Position numbers and translations under genes: made by a program. A DNA stretch of 64,000 nt from Alphaproteobacteria bacterium UBA4588 (lineage in GTDB: Bacteria; Pseudomonadota; Alphaproteobacteria; Rhodobacterales; Rhodobacteraceae). The first letter of the stretch is position 1. Each line of letters begins with the position of its first letter. The DNA is taken from positions 434,001 through 498,000 of the forward strand of contig CAJJAW010000005.1 of the NCBI GenBank assembly GCA_905182195.1, given 5' to 3'. The notes under the pieces are model-generated. The model was given only the letters and a program-made list of their open reading frames with translations. It had not been told where the DNA came from and ran no database searches. Positions 62,370 to 64,000 of this stretch are shown here, piece by piece.

Positions 62370-63533
62370 TCACAAGGGCATCCTGCGCTCAACCATTTCT
62401 GCGTACCAACTACACCCGGCGGGGATAGCATTATCATCAAAATTATACTCAGGATGGTGAACCGTCGCGCCACCACCATTGCCAACCATGATGTAGGCGC
62501 CGGGACGTTCTTCTAGCATATAGGAAAAGTCCTCAGCAGCCATAATTGGTGGTGTGTTTGTATCAACTGATCCAGCCACAGCCAATGCAGCATCAGCCGC
62601 ATAATCCGTGTTTTCCTTTGTATTTATAGTTACCGGGTAGCCACGTTCATAGTTTACTTCAGCAATGCAATCGTGGGCTTGTGCAGTCATGCTCACTAAT
62701 TGCTTGACCTTAACCTCAACCATATCTCTTACCACTGGATCTAACGTGCGCACCGTCCCGCGCATCCGTACGACCTGTGGGATAACGTTGTGAGCCTCAG
62801 TATCTGAATGCAATCCACAGACTGACACAACCACCTGACCTAGCGGGTCGACGACGCGTGAGGCAACAGATTGCAGAGCCAGTATCACATGGGCCGCAGC
62901 AACATTCGGATCGATAGCCTCGTGCGGAGCAGCAGCGTGACCACCACGACCGGTGATTGTTAAAGAAAACTCGTCCGCAGCAGCCAACAAAGCACCAGAC
63001 CGGATTGCAAATTCTCCAACAGGGAAGTTAGGCATGTTGTGCATGCCATAAACTTCTTGAATACCCCAACGTTCCATCAGGCCGTCTTTGCACATCTCAA
63101 GTCCACCACCTCCGCCTTCTTCCGCAGGTTGAAAAATCATGACTGCTGTACCATCAAAATTGCGGGTCTCTGCCAAATATTGGGCCGCACCCAACAGCAT
63201 TGCAGTATGGCCATCATGCCCACAGGCATGCATCTTACCCGCTACTGTGCTGGCATATTCCAAACCTGTTGCCTCATGAATTGGCAGGGCATCCATGTCG
63301 GCACGCAGGCCAATTACGCGACCCGACGTATCAGTACGGCCTTTAATCACAGCAACAACACCCGTTCTTCCAATACCCGTTGTGATGTCAGTGACGCCAA
63401 ATTCGTGCAACCGTTCCTCAACAAATTTAGCAGTATTATGCACGTCGAACCCCAACTCAGGGTGCATATGCAAATGGCGCCGCCATCCAGTAATTTCAGC
63501 ATGAGTTTCAGCAAATCGGTTCTTAATCGGCAT
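62370..63533 (-). CDS. M20-family amidohydrolase (hippurate hydrolase-like), copy B
   Basis: A 387-residue paralogue of the following gene, with the same M20D motifs: MHACGHDGHTAMLLGAA, FQPAEEGGGGGLEM, GRGGHAAAPHEAID and IMAAEDFSYMLEE. The second metal block has AA where the neighbour has GG before the Glu-Asp, so specificity may differ. 82 bp separate the two genes. An argE-like gene lies upstream on the same strand, so this is a cluster of three M20 enzymes. Confidence 0.9.
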   Translation of the reverse strand: MPIKNRFAETHAEITGWRRHLHMHPELGFDVHNTAKFVEERLHEFGVTDITTGIGRTGVVAVIKGRTDTSGRVIGLRADMDALPIHEATGLEYASTVAGKMHACGHDGHTAMLLGAAQYLAETRNFDGTAVMIFQPAEEGGGGGLEMCKDGLMERWGIQEVYGMHNMPNFPVGEFAIRSGALLAAADEFSLTITGRGGHAAAPHEAIDPNVAAAHVILALQSVASRVVDPLGQVVVSVCGLHSDTEAHNVIPQVVRMRGTVRTLDPVVRDMVEVKVKQLVSMTAQAHDCIAEVNYERGYPVTINTKENTDYAADAALAVAGSVDTNTPPIMAAEDFSYMLEERPGAYIMVGNGGGATVHHPEYNFDDNAIPAGCSWYAEMVERRMPL

Positions 63534-63644
63534 ATGCTTACCTTAAATTTAGTTAACTTGATCCAAACACATTTTACCACAATCGCTAATCGTCGACGAT
63601 GTCATCAATTAATTGCTCAGGCTTGCAGAGCAATAGTGGCGCCA

Positions 63645-64000
63645 TCATGCCAACTTAGCCAACAAATCACACATAAATTGATGGCCAGCTTCGAACTGAG
63701 AAACCATTATAAACTCGTTGGGCTGATGGGCCTGTGCAATATCACCAGGCCCGCAAACCACTGCTGAATATCCCGCATCCTGAAACTGTCCCGCCTCAGT
63801 GCCATAGCTGACCACATGACTGGCATTGTCTCCGGTAACGGCCCGTACCAAACCTTCAGCCGCGCCATCTTCTTCTGGCTCCAACGGTGGCACTGCAAAG
63901 CGCGGGGTCAAAACAATATCAGCCTCAGGGTGCACAGCCTGCATCGCGGCCCTGACATCATTTACCTTGTTAAAATACAACTGGTTTAATCTCGCAGGAT
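63645..64000 (-). CDS. argE: Acetylornithine deacetylase-like M20 peptidase, C-terminal part (cut by window edge)
   Basis: The last 118 codons of an M20A-type deacetylase. The frame stays open through the window edge and has no start. Visible segments are RFAVPPLEPEEDG, VVSYGTEAGQFQDAGYSAV and CGPGDIAQAHQPNEFI, which match ArgE, the enzyme that removes acetyl from N-acetylornithine. Since roseobacters often carry several ArgE-like proteins, the exact substrate is uncertain. Together with the two amidohydrolases downstream it suggests N-acyl amino acid turnover. Confidence 0.85.
   Translation of the reverse strand, partial: PARLNQLYFNKVNDVRAAMQAVHPEADIVLTPRFAVPPLEPEEDGAAEGLVRAVTGDNASHVVSYGTEAGQFQDAGYSAVVCGPGDIAQAHQPNEFIMVSQFEAGHQFMCDLLAKLA

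Noticed and set aside
1-64000. Search for CRISPR arrays, insertion sequences, prophage, toxin-antitoxin, restriction systems and secondary-metabolite clusters
   Set aside because: No spaced direct repeats, transposases, integrases, phage structural genes or defence genes were recognisable; gene content is core metabolism and envelope functions.

Overview
The window is a chromosomal stretch from an alphaproteobacterium, most likely a marine member of the Rhodobacteraceae (Roseobacter lineage) with lower G+C than is usual for the family. The evidence is an Mcl1-type malyl-CoA lyase, the argH / small lipoprotein / DUF2834 / lysA block, a 46-residue aa3 oxidase subunit IV, a PyrC' pseudo-dihydroorotase next to pyrB, DUF1244 and DUF2007 proteins, and an electron-transfer flavoprotein:ubiquinone oxidoreductase. 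I cannot fix genus or species by eye. No rRNA, tRNA, insertion sequence, prophage, CRISPR array or toxin-antitoxin pair is recognisable, so this is dense core-type genome and not an island.

Layout. 1-5.2 kb (minus strand): pyk, rpmI-rplT with an intrinsic terminator, a lipid A acyltransferase, pheS and the start of pheT. 5.3-9.5 kb: an N-formylglutamate amidohydrolase and a DUF1244 protein, then a D-amino-acid/D-glutamate cluster (dgcN, dgcA, D-amino-acid aminotransferase). 9.7-12.7 kb: mcl1, accA and a 1-acylglycerol-3-phosphate acyltransferase. 13-18.1 kb: a zinc-ribbon membrane protein, lysA, DUF2834, a 37-residue lipoprotein, argH, a TlpA-like thioredoxin and tag. 18.4-20.5 kb: phaA-phaB, the first steps of polyhydroxybutyrate synthesis, with phaA apparently starting at ATC. 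20.5-28.4 kb: small DUF465 and DUF2007 proteins, a tRNA1(Val)-type methyltransferase, a polyprenyl diphosphate synthase, ispE, a TPR protein, ETF-QO and greA behind a long gene-free leader.

28.4-32.7 kb: fdhD-mobA-mobB-moeA, joined by 4-nt overlaps, divergent from azlCD. 32.7-43.6 kb: small aa3 oxidase subunit IV, a metallo-beta-lactamase-fold hydrolase, a DmdC-type acyl-CoA dehydrogenase, YqgE, a secreted DsbD N-domain protein, an RND efflux pair, moaB and a uracil-DNA glycosylase. 43.8-46.7 kb: pyrB, a 33-residue membrane peptide, pyrC' and plsY. 46.9-56.1 kb: gshA, a membrane protein, rsmE, ubiA, an OmpA-family protein with a small coiled-coil partner, moaE-moaD, pgsA and uvrC. 56.1-64 kb: an AT-rich segment with a DnaA-box match, a pteridine-reductase-like SDR, a Na/Ca exchanger, a zinc-ribbon miniprotein, an S49 peptidase, an ABC exporter pair, two tandem M20 amidohydrolases and the 3' end of an argE-like gene.

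Functional themes. Molybdenum cofactor genes recur at three places (moeA-mobA-mobB-fdhD, moaB, moaDE). Mcl1, AccA, PhaA and PhaB fit acetyl-CoA assimilation through the ethylmalonyl-CoA pathway with polyester storage, and ETF-QO and the acyl-CoA dehydrogenase fit acyl-CoA catabolism. Most of the window is well-known metabolism. I did not find a convincing wholly new system. The best leads are the ATC start of phaA, the ATGA-coupled 33-residue membrane gene between pyrB and a catalytically dead pyrC, several short genes that are easily missed, the structured greA leader, and the AT-rich DnaA-box segment upstream of uvrC.
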